Below, one piece after another: positions 26,276 to 34,910 of a DNA stretch of 64,000 bases. The stretch is from the NCBI RefSeq assembly GCF_963677035.1, contig NZ_OY781472.1, positions 2,604,001 through 2,668,000 on the forward strand, given 5' to 3'. Under the pieces are notes generated by a model, which did no database searches, was not told the origin of the DNA, and worked only from the letters and a program-made list of their open reading frames with translations. The translations under genes and the position numbers were made by a program. Within the stretch, counting starts at the first letter, position 1, and each line of letters opens with the position of its first letter. This stretch comes from an uncultured Hyphomonas sp. Lineage in GTDB: Bacteria; Pseudomonadota; Alphaproteobacteria; Caulobacterales; Hyphomonadaceae.

Positions 26276-26293
26276 AATGCGCATTTTATAAAA
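26276..26293. promoter_or_regulatory. Adjoining palindromes in the SQR/rhodanese divergent promoter
   Basis: AATGCGCATT (26276-26285) and TTTTATAAAA (26284-26293) are two perfect 10-nt palindromes overlapping by two bases, in the AT-rich middle of the 160-bp gap between the divergent rhodanese and SQR starts. This is where an ArsR dimer would need to bind to control both directions. Assignment to the ArsR protein at 21239 is inference. Confidence 0.4.
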
Positions 26294-26347
26294 CACGAAT
26301 ATAAGGGATAACGCATACAAAGAATTAATCCCACAGGGAGTAGAGCC

Positions 26348-27619
26348 ATGGCAAAGATCGTAGTGTTGGGTGCAGGTTTGGGCGGCGTCATCGCCGCTTA
26401 TGAGATTCGCAAGAATGTGCGGCGGCAGGATGAAGTGATCGCCGTCAACGAAACGGACTTCTACCAGTTCGTGCCCTCGAACCCCTGGGTTCTGGTCGGC
26501 TGGCGAGACCGTGAAGACATTATCGTCGACCTTGAAAAGCCAATGAAAAAGCGCCGCGTAGAGCTGGTTGTCGGCGCGGCGGAAAAGGTCGAGCCGGACA
26601 ATAAGCGCCTGCGCATGACGGACGGCTCTTATGTCGACTACGACTATCTTGTCATCGCGACCGGCCCGGAACTGGCGTTCGACGAGATCGAAGGTCTTGG
26701 TCCGGACGGCGGGTTCACGCAATCTGTCTGCCACATCGATCATGCCGAAGCCGGTTACAAGGCTTTTGACGAATTCTGCAAAGACCCCGGGCCCGTCATT
26801 GTGGGCGCGGTTCAGGGCGCCTCCTGTTATGGGCCGGCCTACGAAACTGCGATGATCATCGAGACGGAACTGCGCAAGCGGAAGATCCGCGACCAGGTGC
26901 CGATGACCTTTGTGACCTCCGAACCCTATATCGGCCATCTGGGGCTCGATGGGGTGGGTGACACCAAGGGCCTGCTCGAAAGCGAAATGCGCGAGCGGCA
27001 CATCAAGTGGATCTGCAACGCAAAGGTCCAGAGGGTCGAAGCCGACAAGATGATTGTCGAGGAAGTCAACGAGGACGGCTCCACCAAGGAGATCCACGAG
27101 CTTCCGATGAAGTATTCGATGATGCTGCCGCCGTTCCGTGGGGTGCCTGCCGTGCGGGACATCGAAGGCCTTGTGAATCCGCGCGGCTTTGTCATCACCG
27201 ACAAGCATCAGCGCAATCCGAAATATCCGGAAATCCTGGGCCTGGGCGTCTGCATCGCCATTCCGCCGGTTGGCAAGACGCCTGTGCCGGTGGGCGTGCC
27301 GAAGACGGGCTTCATGATCGAATCCATGGTCACCGCGATTGCAGAGAATCTCGGCCAGATCCTGCACGGCAAGGAACCGACCCACGAAGCGAGTTGGAAC
27401 GCCATCTGTATTGCTGACTTCGGCGACGGCGGCGTGGCTTTTGTCGCCCAGCCGCAGATCCCGCCGCGCAATGTGAACTGGTCCGTCTCCGGCGGCTGGG
27501 TGCACACCGCAAAGGTCGGGTTCGAGAAATACTTCCTCGGCAAGATCAAGGCTGGCCGCTCCGAAACCTTCTACGAGAACGCAGCCCTCAACCTGCTGAA
27601 AACGTACAAGCTGAAATAG
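26348..27619 (+). CDS. sqr: Sulfide:quinone oxidoreductase
   Basis: A 423-residue FAD flavoprotein on the cytoplasmic face of the inner membrane that oxidises sulfide to sulfane sulfur and passes electrons to quinone. It starts with the FAD loop VVLGAGLGGVIAAYEI. QFVPSNPWVLVGW, YDYLVIATGPELAF, SEPYIGHLGLDGVGD and VGVPKTGFMIESM closely match the Acidithiobacillus ferrooxidans enzyme as I remember it. The three catalytic cysteines are present: Cys128 (QSVCHIDH), Cys160 (GASCYGPAYE) and Cys354 (NAICIADFGD), with spacing equal to the Rhodobacter 127/159/353 set. The C-terminal amphipathic region (WVHTAKVGFEKYFLGKIKAG) is the usual membrane anchor. The ribosome-binding site GGGAG lies before ATG 26348. 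First gene of a four-gene plus-strand unit. Confidence 0.95.
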   Translation: MAKIVVLGAGLGGVIAAYEIRKNVRRQDEVIAVNETDFYQFVPSNPWVLVGWRDREDIIVDLEKPMKKRRVELVVGAAEKVEPDNKRLRMTDGSYVDYDYLVIATGPELAFDEIEGLGPDGGFTQSVCHIDHAEAGYKAFDEFCKDPGPVIVGAVQGASCYGPAYETAMIIETELRKRKIRDQVPMTFVTSEPYIGHLGLDGVGDTKGLLESEMRERHIKWICNAKVQRVEADKMIVEEVNEDGSTKEIHELPMKYSMMLPPFRGVPAVRDIEGLVNPRGFVITDKHQRNPKYPEILGLGVCIAIPPVGKTPVPVGVPKTGFMIESMVTAIAENLGQILHGKEPTHEASWNAICIADFGDGGVAFVAQPQIPPRNVNWSVSGGWVHTAKVGFEKYFLGKIKAGRSETFYENAALNLLKTYKLK

Positions 27620-27637
27620 GCCGGAAAGGACCCCGTC

Positions 27638-28096
27638 ATGGTCGACACCACCGTCAAAGGCACCATCGCCATCTGCACCAGCTGCGGCGCGCCCAACCGC
27701 GTCGTCGCCGGGAAGCCCTTGTCCGCAGGCAAGTGCGGCAAGTGCGGAGAGCCGCTGGCAACGCAGACGCCGGTGGAGATTGACGGGGCGATGCTGGAAA
27801 GGCTGCTGGCCCGGGACACCGGCGCCTTCGTGCTGGATGTCTGGGCGCCATGGTGCGGCCCATGCCGGATGATGGCCCCCGCCTATGAAGCCGCCGCCAC
27901 GCGCTTTGCTGACCATGTCCGTTTCTTCAAACTGAATTCCGACCAGAATCAGGAAACCGCCGGCAAGCTCGGTATCCGGGGCATCCCGACCCTGTTTGCC
28001 TGGCAGGATGGTGACCTGATCGCCAATCAGCCCGGTGCCCAGAGCGGCGAGGCCCTGTCCCGGTGGATCCAGTCAACCTTCAGGCTGAGCGCCTGA
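27638..28096 (+). CDS. trxC: Thioredoxin 2 (zinc-ribbon thioredoxin)
   Basis: A 152-residue thioredoxin of the TrxC type. The N-terminal zinc ribbon has CTSC (Cys13, Cys16) and CGKC (Cys33, Cys36); the thioredoxin fold has WAPWCGPCRMM (Cys73, Cys76) and the cis-proline loop RGIPTL. Starts 18 nt after sqr. In this position it probably reduces persulfides made by SQR and rhodanese, releasing sulfide or protecting protein thiols, and the zinc ribbon may add oxidant sensing. That role is inference from context. Confidence 0.93.
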   Translation: MVDTTVKGTIAICTSCGAPNRVVAGKPLSAGKCGKCGEPLATQTPVEIDGAMLERLLARDTGAFVLDVWAPWCGPCRMMAPAYEAAATRFADHVRFFKLNSDQNQETAGKLGIRGIPTLFAWQDGDLIANQPGAQSGEALSRWIQSTFRLSA

Positions 28097-28146
28097 ACCC
28101 AACCCATTCAGGCTGAGTGCCTGATGCAACTCTGAGGATGTTCAAG

Positions 28147-28350
28147 ATGAATGTCGATCGTGCTGTCTTTGCTTTTGCTGGCGTTGTCGTGTCGCTGAGC
28201 CTCGCGCTTGGCTATTTCGTGTCGCCTTACTGGTTCCTGCTGACGGCCTTTGCCGGGCTGAACATGTTCCAGGCCGCGTTTACGGGCTTTTGTCCGGCGG
28301 CGGTGGTCTTCAAGGCCATCGGTCTGAAGCCGGGTAACGCGTTCAAATGA
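28147..28350 (+). CDS. DUF2892 (YgaP-type) inner-membrane protein
   Basis: A 67-residue protein with two membrane helices: DRAVFAFAGVVVSLSLALGY and YWFLLTAFAGLNMFQAAFTG, followed by FCPAAVVFKAIGL. This matches DUF2892, the membrane module of the YgaP rhodanese, with the conserved Cys-Pro after helix 2. I choose ATG 28147 because GAGG lies 9 nt upstream; GTG 28117 and ATG 28138 are alternatives. DUF2892 proteins often travel with rhodaneses and SQR and may help sulfur species cross or dock at the membrane. It overlaps the next gene by 4 nt. Confidence 0.85.
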   Translation: MNVDRAVFAFAGVVVSLSLALGYFVSPYWFLLTAFAGLNMFQAAFTGFCPAAVVFKAIGLKPGNAFK

Positions 28351-29633
28351 GCATGACATTTGTCCGCCGGCTCTCCGTCAGCCTTCTGGCACTGGCCGCA
28401 CCGGTCGCGCTGGCCCAGCCGATCTCGCTGCGCGATGCTGTGCAGCAGGCCCTCACGCACGACCCGTCGCTTGAGCGGGCCGAAGCCGGTCTTGAGCGCA
28501 GCAAGGCCGGGGTTGATACCGCCCGTGCAGGCCGGGGCCTGCAGGCAGGCCTTCAGGCGCAGGTGGGCGCGGTCGAGACAGACTTCACCCAGGACCGGCT
28601 TACCCAGGTGCCGCGCTCCGCTGGCCTGCAGGCCGAGTGGACGGTCTTCCAGTCAGGCGCCCTCGGCGCCGCCGTGGATGCGGCAAAAGCCCAGCGCGAT
28701 GCTGCGGGCTACCAATTGCTCGGCGCCCGCGAAACGCTCGTCCTCGACACGTTCGAAGCCTATGCGAATGCCTGGCTGGCAGAGCGGACAGTGGAAGTGG
28801 CCGAAGCACGGGTTGCGACCTTCCGTATACGCCTGGATGAAACACAGGCCCGGTTCGATCAGGGGCAGGTAACCCGCACCGACATCGCCCTGACGGAAGC
28901 GCGTCTCGCCTCCGCACAGGCCCAGCGTGAAGCGGCCCGCGCGGCGCTCTCCGGGGCCTGGGCGCGGCTCTCCCGCCTGACCGGTGTTGACCATGCCGTG
29001 ACACAGGAACCACCAGAGCTTGGTGAGGTGATCGCCGGAGACATGCAGGCGGCCCTGTCGCGTGTGATGGCCAAGAACCCGGACCTTGCAGCGGCCCGCG
29101 CTGCGGAAATTTCTGCCGGGCACAGGGTGACAGAGGCGAAAGGCCGGTTCGGCCCGAAAGTCTCGCTGAAGGCCCGCGCCACGACCGGGGAAGACATCTA
29201 CTTCTTCTTCGAAGACCGGATCAGCGATGTCGGCGCCTTTGTGCAGGTTGATGTGCCGCTGCTGACGGGCGGCCTGCGCAATGCCTCCAAACGTGAGGCC
29301 ATTGCCGGGCGGAGCGCCGCCATGGCGGATGTGCGTACCGCCGAACTTCAGCTGCACGAAGCCGTGATCGGTCTCTGGGGCGATATTGAAGCCCGGCGCC
29401 TGTCGCTGGCCGCTGCCGAACATGCCGAGACGGCGGCTGCGCTGGCAGCAGAAGGAGCCCAGAAGGAGCAGGCGGCCGGTATCCGGACGCTCGTCGATGC
29501 TCTGGATGCGGAGAATGAATACCGGGACGCCCAGATCGCCCGTTACCGCGCCGCAACCCAGCTTCAGATCGCTCAGGCCCGGCTGTTGTCCCTGTCCTCG
29601 GATCTGGAGCAACACCTGACTCTGCTGCCCTGA
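28347..29633 (+). CDS. TolC-like outer-membrane channel of the sulfide locus
   Basis: A 428-residue outer-membrane efflux protein with a cleavable signal (SLLALAAPVALAQP), not a lipoprotein. It has two OEP repeats with TolC-type helices: ISLRDAVQQALTHDPSLERA (about 27-46), LDETQARFDQGQVTRTDIAL and LAAAEHAETAAALAAEGAQK. The ending LVDALDAENEYRDAQIARYR is typical. Coupled to DUF2892 by a 4-nt overlap and thus part of the sqr-trxC transcript. The nearby minus-strand adaptor and permease lack a channel gene, so this is the obvious third component. Confidence 0.92.
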   Translation: MSMTFVRRLSVSLLALAAPVALAQPISLRDAVQQALTHDPSLERAEAGLERSKAGVDTARAGRGLQAGLQAQVGAVETDFTQDRLTQVPRSAGLQAEWTVFQSGALGAAVDAAKAQRDAAGYQLLGARETLVLDTFEAYANAWLAERTVEVAEARVATFRIRLDETQARFDQGQVTRTDIALTEARLASAQAQREAARAALSGAWARLSRLTGVDHAVTQEPPELGEVIAGDMQAALSRVMAKNPDLAAARAAEISAGHRVTEAKGRFGPKVSLKARATTGEDIYFFFEDRISDVGAFVQVDVPLLTGGLRNASKREAIAGRSAAMADVRTAELQLHEAVIGLWGDIEARRLSLAAAEHAETAAALAAEGAQKEQAAGIRTLVDALDAENEYRDAQIARYRAATQLQIAQARLLSLSSDLEQHLTLLP

Positions 29634-29913
29634 TCGCCCAGCCCCCGCTGGCTGTCCGGTCGCCAAACCCGCCTGCGCGTGCCTTGCTTTTCTCCTGCCG
29701 GGGAAGGGCAGAGGTGCCCGTTGCCGCCAGCTGCGGGACAGTATTCGGAACCTTCCAGCGTCCGCCCAAACACAGGGCATTCCAGGCGCGTGCGTGGAGC
29801 GCACCCGGACACGTCAATCAAGATAACACTATACAACTAGAATAATCGATATTAGCCTTCCTATCGACTGAGCGAAGACTCAGCGGACGAATGTCTTTGG
29901 GAGGAATGAGGAA
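29634..29913. other. Intergenic region before the TonB receptor
   Basis: 280 bp with no gene. It becomes AT-rich at 29818-29860, the likely promoter zone for the fucose receptor. CTGAG-cgaaga-CTCAG near 29867-29882 forms a small hairpin in the probable 5' UTR, and GGGAGGAATGAGG before ATG 29914 is a strong ribosome-binding region. I find no clear copy here of the palindrome seen before the IclR and fucosidase genes. Confidence 0.5.
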
Positions 29914-32487
29914 ATGAAAAGGATCAACCTGCTGGTGGCCGCCAGCATGATCGCACTTGGCTGGAGCGCGCCGGCGATGGCGCAGGACGAGACAGGCGAA
30001 GCAGATCAGGATCAGGTCCGGGAGCTTGACGAAATCACGGTCACCGCGGTCAAGCGGGAGCAGGACCTCAGCGATGTGCCGGTCTCCGTGACAGCATACA
30101 CGGCAGATGTCCGCCAGGAGCTCGCGATCGAGGACCTGTCCGATTTCGCCCGGTTCACGCCAAGCCTTTCCTTCTCCGCAGGGGACGACCGCGTCTTCGT
30201 CCGGGGGGTAGGGCGCCAGACCAACACCAATGGGTCAGACCCCGGCGTCGCGACCTATTCAGACGGAATCTATGACTCTTCCACCTCCGCCGTCGCCAAG
30301 AGCGACTTTTTCATTGAGCGGGTGGAAGTGCTGCGCGGCCCACAAGGCACGCTGTATGGGCGCAACTCCATCGGCGGTGCGATCAACGTTATCTCCAAGC
30401 GCCCGGAAGATACGCTGTCGCGGGATATCCGTTTCACCGTCGGCAATTTCGGGACGACCTCTGTCGAGGCGGCCGTGTCAGGCCCCCTCAGCGACCGCGT
30501 ACGGGCGAAGCTGGGCGGGTCATACGAGAACCAGGAGGACGGCTATTTCGACAATGTGGCCGGCGGGCCGAGCGAAGCCGGCGCCAATGAAACCACCTAT
30601 CTGGAGTTCCAGCTCGACGCCGATGTGACGGACTCGCTGTCTGTCTGGTTCAAGGCGGATACCACCAACAGCACGCTGCGCAACCGGACCACGAACCTGA
30701 GCACACCGTACGACCTGTTCCCGTTCCCGACCGGTTATCTCACCCCGGGGGCGGCCTTCGGCTACCTCGTGCCGGGCTATACGCAGGAAGGCAATGCGGC
30801 TTCGAACCCCGGTGTTGAAGATATCCGCAAGTTCAGCGTGAACACGCCGACGCGTTCGAAACTCGATGATGCCTACGGCTTTGCCACCGTCGCAACGTGG
30901 AGCCTGCCAACGATCGACATCAAATATCTCGGCGGATACCGCACCTATTACTATGACTCGTTCCGGGACGATGACGGGACCAGCATCACCTCCTACGATT
31001 ACCCGCTCGATGCGGCGAACCCATTGGCTGGTGAACTGCTGACTGGCGGGCCGAACTGCCAGTGGCTGCTCGAAAATCTCGGCCCGGTCTGCGGTGCGGC
31101 GACGATCTATCCCTCCCGCACCTTTGGCTATATCGAGGACCGCTCCTTCTGGAGCCATGAGCTGACGGCCCAGTCGACCAATGACGACGGGCTTTGGTGG
31201 ATCGTGGGGGCATATGCCTATGAGGAGGATTTCCATCAGGAATCCCACTTCGGGAATGCAGACCAGCCGCAGATCCTGGCGCCGCTTGCGGCAGCGCCCA
31301 ATCCTGACGGTGACTATGTTACCGCCCTGTCCGATCTGAATACGGAATCCTATGCCGTGTTCGGACAAATGGATTACGACCTGACCGACACCGTCACGCT
31401 GACGGGCGGCCTCCGCTATTCCATGGATGAAAAGTCCGGTTCCGAGGCGGTCCGGGTGATCGGCTACGGCATTGTGCCCGGTCTCACGCTTGGCGGGTCG
31501 GGCGCGCTGGCCCCTGCGGTCGACCTGACGGCGGCTTCGATATCCTTCGCGCCGGCGCCGGGTGTGGAGAGCAGCGTCACGATCGACCCTGCGACAGGCC
31601 TGGCCAGCCGGAAACTCGGCAATTCCTGGAACGCCTTGTCCGGCGTGGCGGGCATCCAGTGGCAGCCGGATGATCAGACCAACTATTTCTTCCGCTATAG
31701 CCGGGGCTACAAGTCCGGCGGCTTCAATGCGGGGGGGATCAGCGAGTTTCCGCAAACCGATGAGGAGTTGCTGGATGCATTCGAGCTGGGCGTGAAAAAG
31801 GGCTTCGGCAACATGTTGCAGCTGAATGCAACGGCCTATTTCTATTCCTATGACGGCCTGCAGGTTCCGCTGGACGTTGTGGAGAACGGCATCACGCGGA
31901 CCCGGTTCTTCAACATCGCAGATTCTGAGGCGCAGGGATTGGAGCTGGAAGCGCACTTTACCCCGGCAGACAATGTCCGGATCCTTATGAGCTACGCCTA
32001 CAATGACTCCGAGGTGAAGGACGCCTGTTGCTTCATCGATGTGGCGGACCCGCTCGCCCTGCAGCCCGGTGCTGAGCCGGTCGGATCGCCCGACTCAAAT
32101 GGCAATCAGCCGCAAAGCCTGAAGGGCGAGATGTTGCCGCGGACCGTCCCGAACAAGATTGGCGTAAACGCCAGTTATGATGTGCCGCTCGGGGCCCGTG
32201 GAGACCTGACCCTGTCAGCCAATTATTCCTGGCAGGATGAAACCTATCACGGCATCTTCAACCGCGAATACACCGAGACGCCCTCGTCCAGCCAGATTGA
32301 CCTGGTCGGCGTCTGGACCAGCCCGTCAGAGGCGTTCCGTGTTGTGGGCTATGTGAAGAACCTGTTCGACGAACAGGGGTTCGATGGCGCCACCGGTACG
32401 GTGAGGGTGCTGCCCTCCGGTATTTCGAAAACCTACTATCTCACCGCGCCGAGAACCTTCGGCGTCCAGCTCCAGATGCATTTCTAG
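29914..32487 (+). CDS. TonB-dependent outer-membrane receptor, probably for fucose-containing saccharides
   Basis: An 857-residue receptor. Signal peptide MKRINLLVAASMIALGWSAP with AMA-Q cleavage at about 24; TonB box region LDEITVTAVKREQDLSDVPV (about 38-57); plug domain with FVRGVGRQTNTNGSDPGVAT and RVEVLRGPQGTLYGRNSIGG (about 139-158); then a 22-strand barrel ending in the aromatic FGVQLQMHF. It imports a substrate too large or too scarce for porins, powered by TonB. The gene is followed after 8 nt by a GPH-type sugar symporter and then by fucose regulators and enzymes, so fucosides or oligosaccharides bearing L-fucose are the likely cargo. The cargo is inference. Confidence 0.92.
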   Translation: MKRINLLVAASMIALGWSAPAMAQDETGEADQDQVRELDEITVTAVKREQDLSDVPVSVTAYTADVRQELAIEDLSDFARFTPSLSFSAGDDRVFVRGVGRQTNTNGSDPGVATYSDGIYDSSTSAVAKSDFFIERVEVLRGPQGTLYGRNSIGGAINVISKRPEDTLSRDIRFTVGNFGTTSVEAAVSGPLSDRVRAKLGGSYENQEDGYFDNVAGGPSEAGANETTYLEFQLDADVTDSLSVWFKADTTNSTLRNRTTNLSTPYDLFPFPTGYLTPGAAFGYLVPGYTQEGNAASNPGVEDIRKFSVNTPTRSKLDDAYGFATVATWSLPTIDIKYLGGYRTYYYDSFRDDDGTSITSYDYPLDAANPLAGELLTGGPNCQWLLENLGPVCGAATIYPSRTFGYIEDRSFWSHELTAQSTNDDGLWWIVGAYAYEEDFHQESHFGNADQPQILAPLAAAPNPDGDYVTALSDLNTESYAVFGQMDYDLTDTVTLTGGLRYSMDEKSGSEAVRVIGYGIVPGLTLGGSGALAPAVDLTAASISFAPAPGVESSVTIDPATGLASRKLGNSWNALSGVAGIQWQPDDQTNYFFRYSRGYKSGGFNAGGISEFPQTDEELLDAFELGVKKGFGNMLQLNATAYFYSYDGLQVPLDVVENGITRTRFFNIADSEAQGLELEAHFTPADNVRILMSYAYNDSEVKDACCFIDVADPLALQPGAEPVGSPDSNGNQPQSLKGEMLPRTVPNKIGVNASYDVPLGARGDLTLSANYSWQDETYHGIFNREYTETPSSSQIDLVGVWTSPSEAFRVVGYVKNLFDEQGFDGATGTVRVLPSGISKTYYLTAPRTFGVQLQMHF

Positions 32488-32495
32488 GGGGCATC

Positions 32496-33965
32496 ATGGG
32501 GCAGGCAGACGCTGTCGGGAAGGCGCGGGTCCCGTGGGCCACGAAACTGGTCTACGGGGTCGGCACCATTGCGTTCGGAATCAAGGATAACGGCTTCAAC
32601 GCGCTGCTGATGATCTATTACAATCAGGTGGTGGGGCTGCCGGCGGCCTGGGTGGGCATGGCGATCATGATCGCCATGGCCGCCGACGCCGTGCTGGATC
32701 CGGTGGTCGGTCAATGGTCCGACACCCTGCGCAGCAAATGGGGACGCCGCCATCCCTTCATGTATGCGTCGGTTCTGCCGGTTGGGATTTTCTATTTCAT
32801 GCTCTGGCAGCCGCCAGCCGGAGCATCCGATCCGGTCTTGTTCGCTTACCTCCTGCTGGTGGCAAGCGCGACGCGGATCATGATCGGTGTCTATGAAATT
32901 CCGTCCACAGCGCTTCTGGCGGAGTTTACCCAGGATTATGACGAGCGGACGGAACTTGTCTCTTTCCGTTTCTTCTTCGGTGTGGTCGGCGGCATTCTGA
33001 TGGGCGTCTTTGTGTTCGCGGTCATCTTCGCCAATGATCCTGCCGCCCCCGGCGGGCTGCTCGATGCCTCGGGCTATGTCCGGTATGCCTGGATATCTGC
33101 CCCGCTGATGGCGACGGCCATTTTCATATCAAGCATTGGCACGCATCGCCGCATTGCAGGCTTGACGCTTCCACCGCCGCCGCCGCGGCAAAGCCTGCTG
33201 AAAACGGTGAAGGAGATGGCCGGAACCCTGTTTCACCGGGTCAATGCGCCGATCCTGATTGGCAGCATTTTCGGGTCCATGTCCGGGGGGCTGAACGCGG
33301 CGCTGCTGATCTATATGCAAACCTATTTCTGGCAATTGTCGTCAGACCAGATTGCCCTGCTGACATCCAGCGGCCTGCTCGGCGTGGTTCTGGCGTTCGT
33401 GATTGTCCTGCCGCTGTCGAAACGGTTCGGCAAAAAGTGGACGACGCTGGCGCTCTACGCCCTGACGCTTGTTGCGATTGTCACGCCGATCGGCCTGCGG
33501 CTGGTGGGGCTGTTCCCGCCGAATGGCGACCCGGCGCTCCTCGTTCTTTTGTTCGGCTTCTTCACCATCGTGGCGATGGCGGTGGTCGCCGCGGCAATCC
33601 TGACCGTGTCGATGGTGGCGGACGTGACCGAACAGATCCTGCTTTCGACAGGGCGCCAGTCGGAAGGACTGATCTTCTCGGCCACGTCGTTCGTAAACAA
33701 GACCGTGTCCGGCATGGGCATTCTGTTTTCGGGCCTGGTGCTGACATTGGTGGGCTTTCCGCAGGACGCCAAACCGGGACAGGTCGATGCGGGAACAATC
33801 GACCATCTCGCCATCGTGTTCGCGCTGGTGACGCTGGGGTTCACGTCCGTCGCGCTAGTCTGCATGAGTTTCTATCCGGTTTCCCGGGAAAGCCATCAGA
33901 ATGCGGTTGAGGCCCTCGCGCGCAAGCAGGCCGCCGGGTCAGGCGAGCAGAGGGGCGCAGCATGA
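32496..33965 (+). CDS. GPH-family sugar:cation symporter (MFS)
   Basis: A 489-residue, 12-helix inner-membrane transporter of the glycoside-pentoside-hexuronide (MelB-like) branch. The diagnostic loop is DAVLDPVVGQWSDTLRSKWG then RRHPFMY (about 67-93). The region after helix 3 (VYEIPSTALLAEFTQDYDER) contains the usual PxxALxxExTxDYxxR motif. It would bring the periplasmic sugar (fucose or a short fucoside) into the cytoplasm, where the signal-less GH29 enzymes act. Starts 8 nt after the receptor stop, preceded by AGGGGGC. Confidence 0.92.
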   Translation: MGQADAVGKARVPWATKLVYGVGTIAFGIKDNGFNALLMIYYNQVVGLPAAWVGMAIMIAMAADAVLDPVVGQWSDTLRSKWGRRHPFMYASVLPVGIFYFMLWQPPAGASDPVLFAYLLLVASATRIMIGVYEIPSTALLAEFTQDYDERTELVSFRFFFGVVGGILMGVFVFAVIFANDPAAPGGLLDASGYVRYAWISAPLMATAIFISSIGTHRRIAGLTLPPPPPRQSLLKTVKEMAGTLFHRVNAPILIGSIFGSMSGGLNAALLIYMQTYFWQLSSDQIALLTSSGLLGVVLAFVIVLPLSKRFGKKWTTLALYALTLVAIVTPIGLRLVGLFPPNGDPALLVLLFGFFTIVAMAVVAAAILTVSMVADVTEQILLSTGRQSEGLIFSATSFVNKTVSGMGILFSGLVLTLVGFPQDAKPGQVDAGTIDHLAIVFALVTLGFTSVALVCMSFYPVSRESHQNAVEALARKQAAGSGEQRGAA

Positions 33966-34100
33966 GCGGGAAGGGCAAATCGTTCGCCGGGGGACAGAAT
34001 AGCCAGGTGGGCGCACATGCGGGCCTTTGCCCTGCTGTGTCGTGCCCCGTCATCCATGTTATCAGAATGCCCGGGGCCGGGCGGGGTAAAGTGAGGTAGT

Positions 34101-34772
34101 ATGACGAAACGACCCACGACAAAAAAGTCAGGATCTGCCGTGGGCGCAGTATCTCAGCCGGACGCCGAAATCAGGTATCCGCGGCGGACGGAGCGTCGTC
34201 TCAGGACACGGGCGAAACTGCTGGAGGTGGCTGCCGGTCTCTTCAGCGCCGAAGGCTATGGCCCCACAACCATGCAGGCGATTGCCGATGGCGCGGACGT
34301 ACATGTCACGACCCTGTTCACCCACTTCAAGTCAAAGAGTGAACTGGCGCGCAGCCTTGCCGCCGGAGAGCTGGACGATATGCGGGCGCGGGCATTCCAG
34401 GCCCGTGAGACGCAATCGGTGTTCGCGTTCGTGACGTCAGAAACGCTGGCGCTGGCGGAGATGCTGGAAGCCAGCCGCAGGCCCGCCCACACGCTGTGGT
34501 ATGCGCTCGCCACCGATGACGAGCTGGCCTTCGCATGGTCCGAATATGACCGGGAACGGAAGTCTGCGATTGCAGACTATGTGGCGGCGGAGTTTGGTCT
34601 GGACCGTCAGAAGGAGTTGCGCCCGGATATCGTGGCGGATCTACTGTTGGCGAGTGCCTTCCTGCCCCTGCAGAGATGGGTGGAACATCCGCGCCCGGGG
34701 AAGCTGGCCGCTGAGGTCAGAGCGGCGATGCGCATGGGGGAGGCGGCGGCCCGGACCCTGTTGGAGACGTAA
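34101..34772 (+). CDS. TetR/AcrR-family regulator
   Basis: A 223-residue repressor. The N-terminal helix-turn-helix is at about 33-80: RTRAKLLEVAAGLFSAEGYG, then TTMQAIADGADVHVTTLFTH and FKSKSELARSLAAGEL. The remainder is an alpha-helical ligand domain with no recognisable subfamily. It sits 135 bp after the symporter and 138 bp before the IclR gene, same strand. Whether it controls fucose genes or is independent cannot be told from sequence. Confidence 0.9.
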   Translation: MTKRPTTKKSGSAVGAVSQPDAEIRYPRRTERRLRTRAKLLEVAAGLFSAEGYGPTTMQAIADGADVHVTTLFTHFKSKSELARSLAAGELDDMRARAFQARETQSVFAFVTSETLALAEMLEASRRPAHTLWYALATDDELAFAWSEYDRERKSAIADYVAAEFGLDRQKELRPDIVADLLLASAFLPLQRWVEHPRPGKLAAEVRAAMRMGEAAARTLLET

Positions 34773-34855
34773 GCCTGTTTCTGCACGGAACGGCGCTACG
34801 GCGTGAAGACGGGCCAGCCTCCTTATTGCATGGGTGAAGCACCTGTGGCATAAGA

Positions 34856-34869
34856 TTTTATATATGAAA
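34856..34869. promoter_or_regulatory. Near-palindrome before the IclR gene, candidate autoregulatory site
   Basis: TTTT-ATATAT-GAAA, a 14-nt near-palindrome (one mismatched pair), 42 nt upstream of the IclR start. It has the same 4+6+4 layout and right half as GTTC-ATATAC-GAAC at 36213, and both are followed by CAAG (the first A of the flank differs slightly). Likely an IclR-family operator. Confidence 0.45.
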
Positions 34870-34910
34870 CAAGGGCTGGCGGTGGGCTGGCCGGTAAAGA
34901 TGGGCATAGA

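Noticed and set aside
26261-27916. A 551-codon minus-strand open frame opposite sqr and trxC
   Set aside because: Antisense to SQR, whose three catalytic cysteines and FAD motifs leave no doubt about the coding strand.
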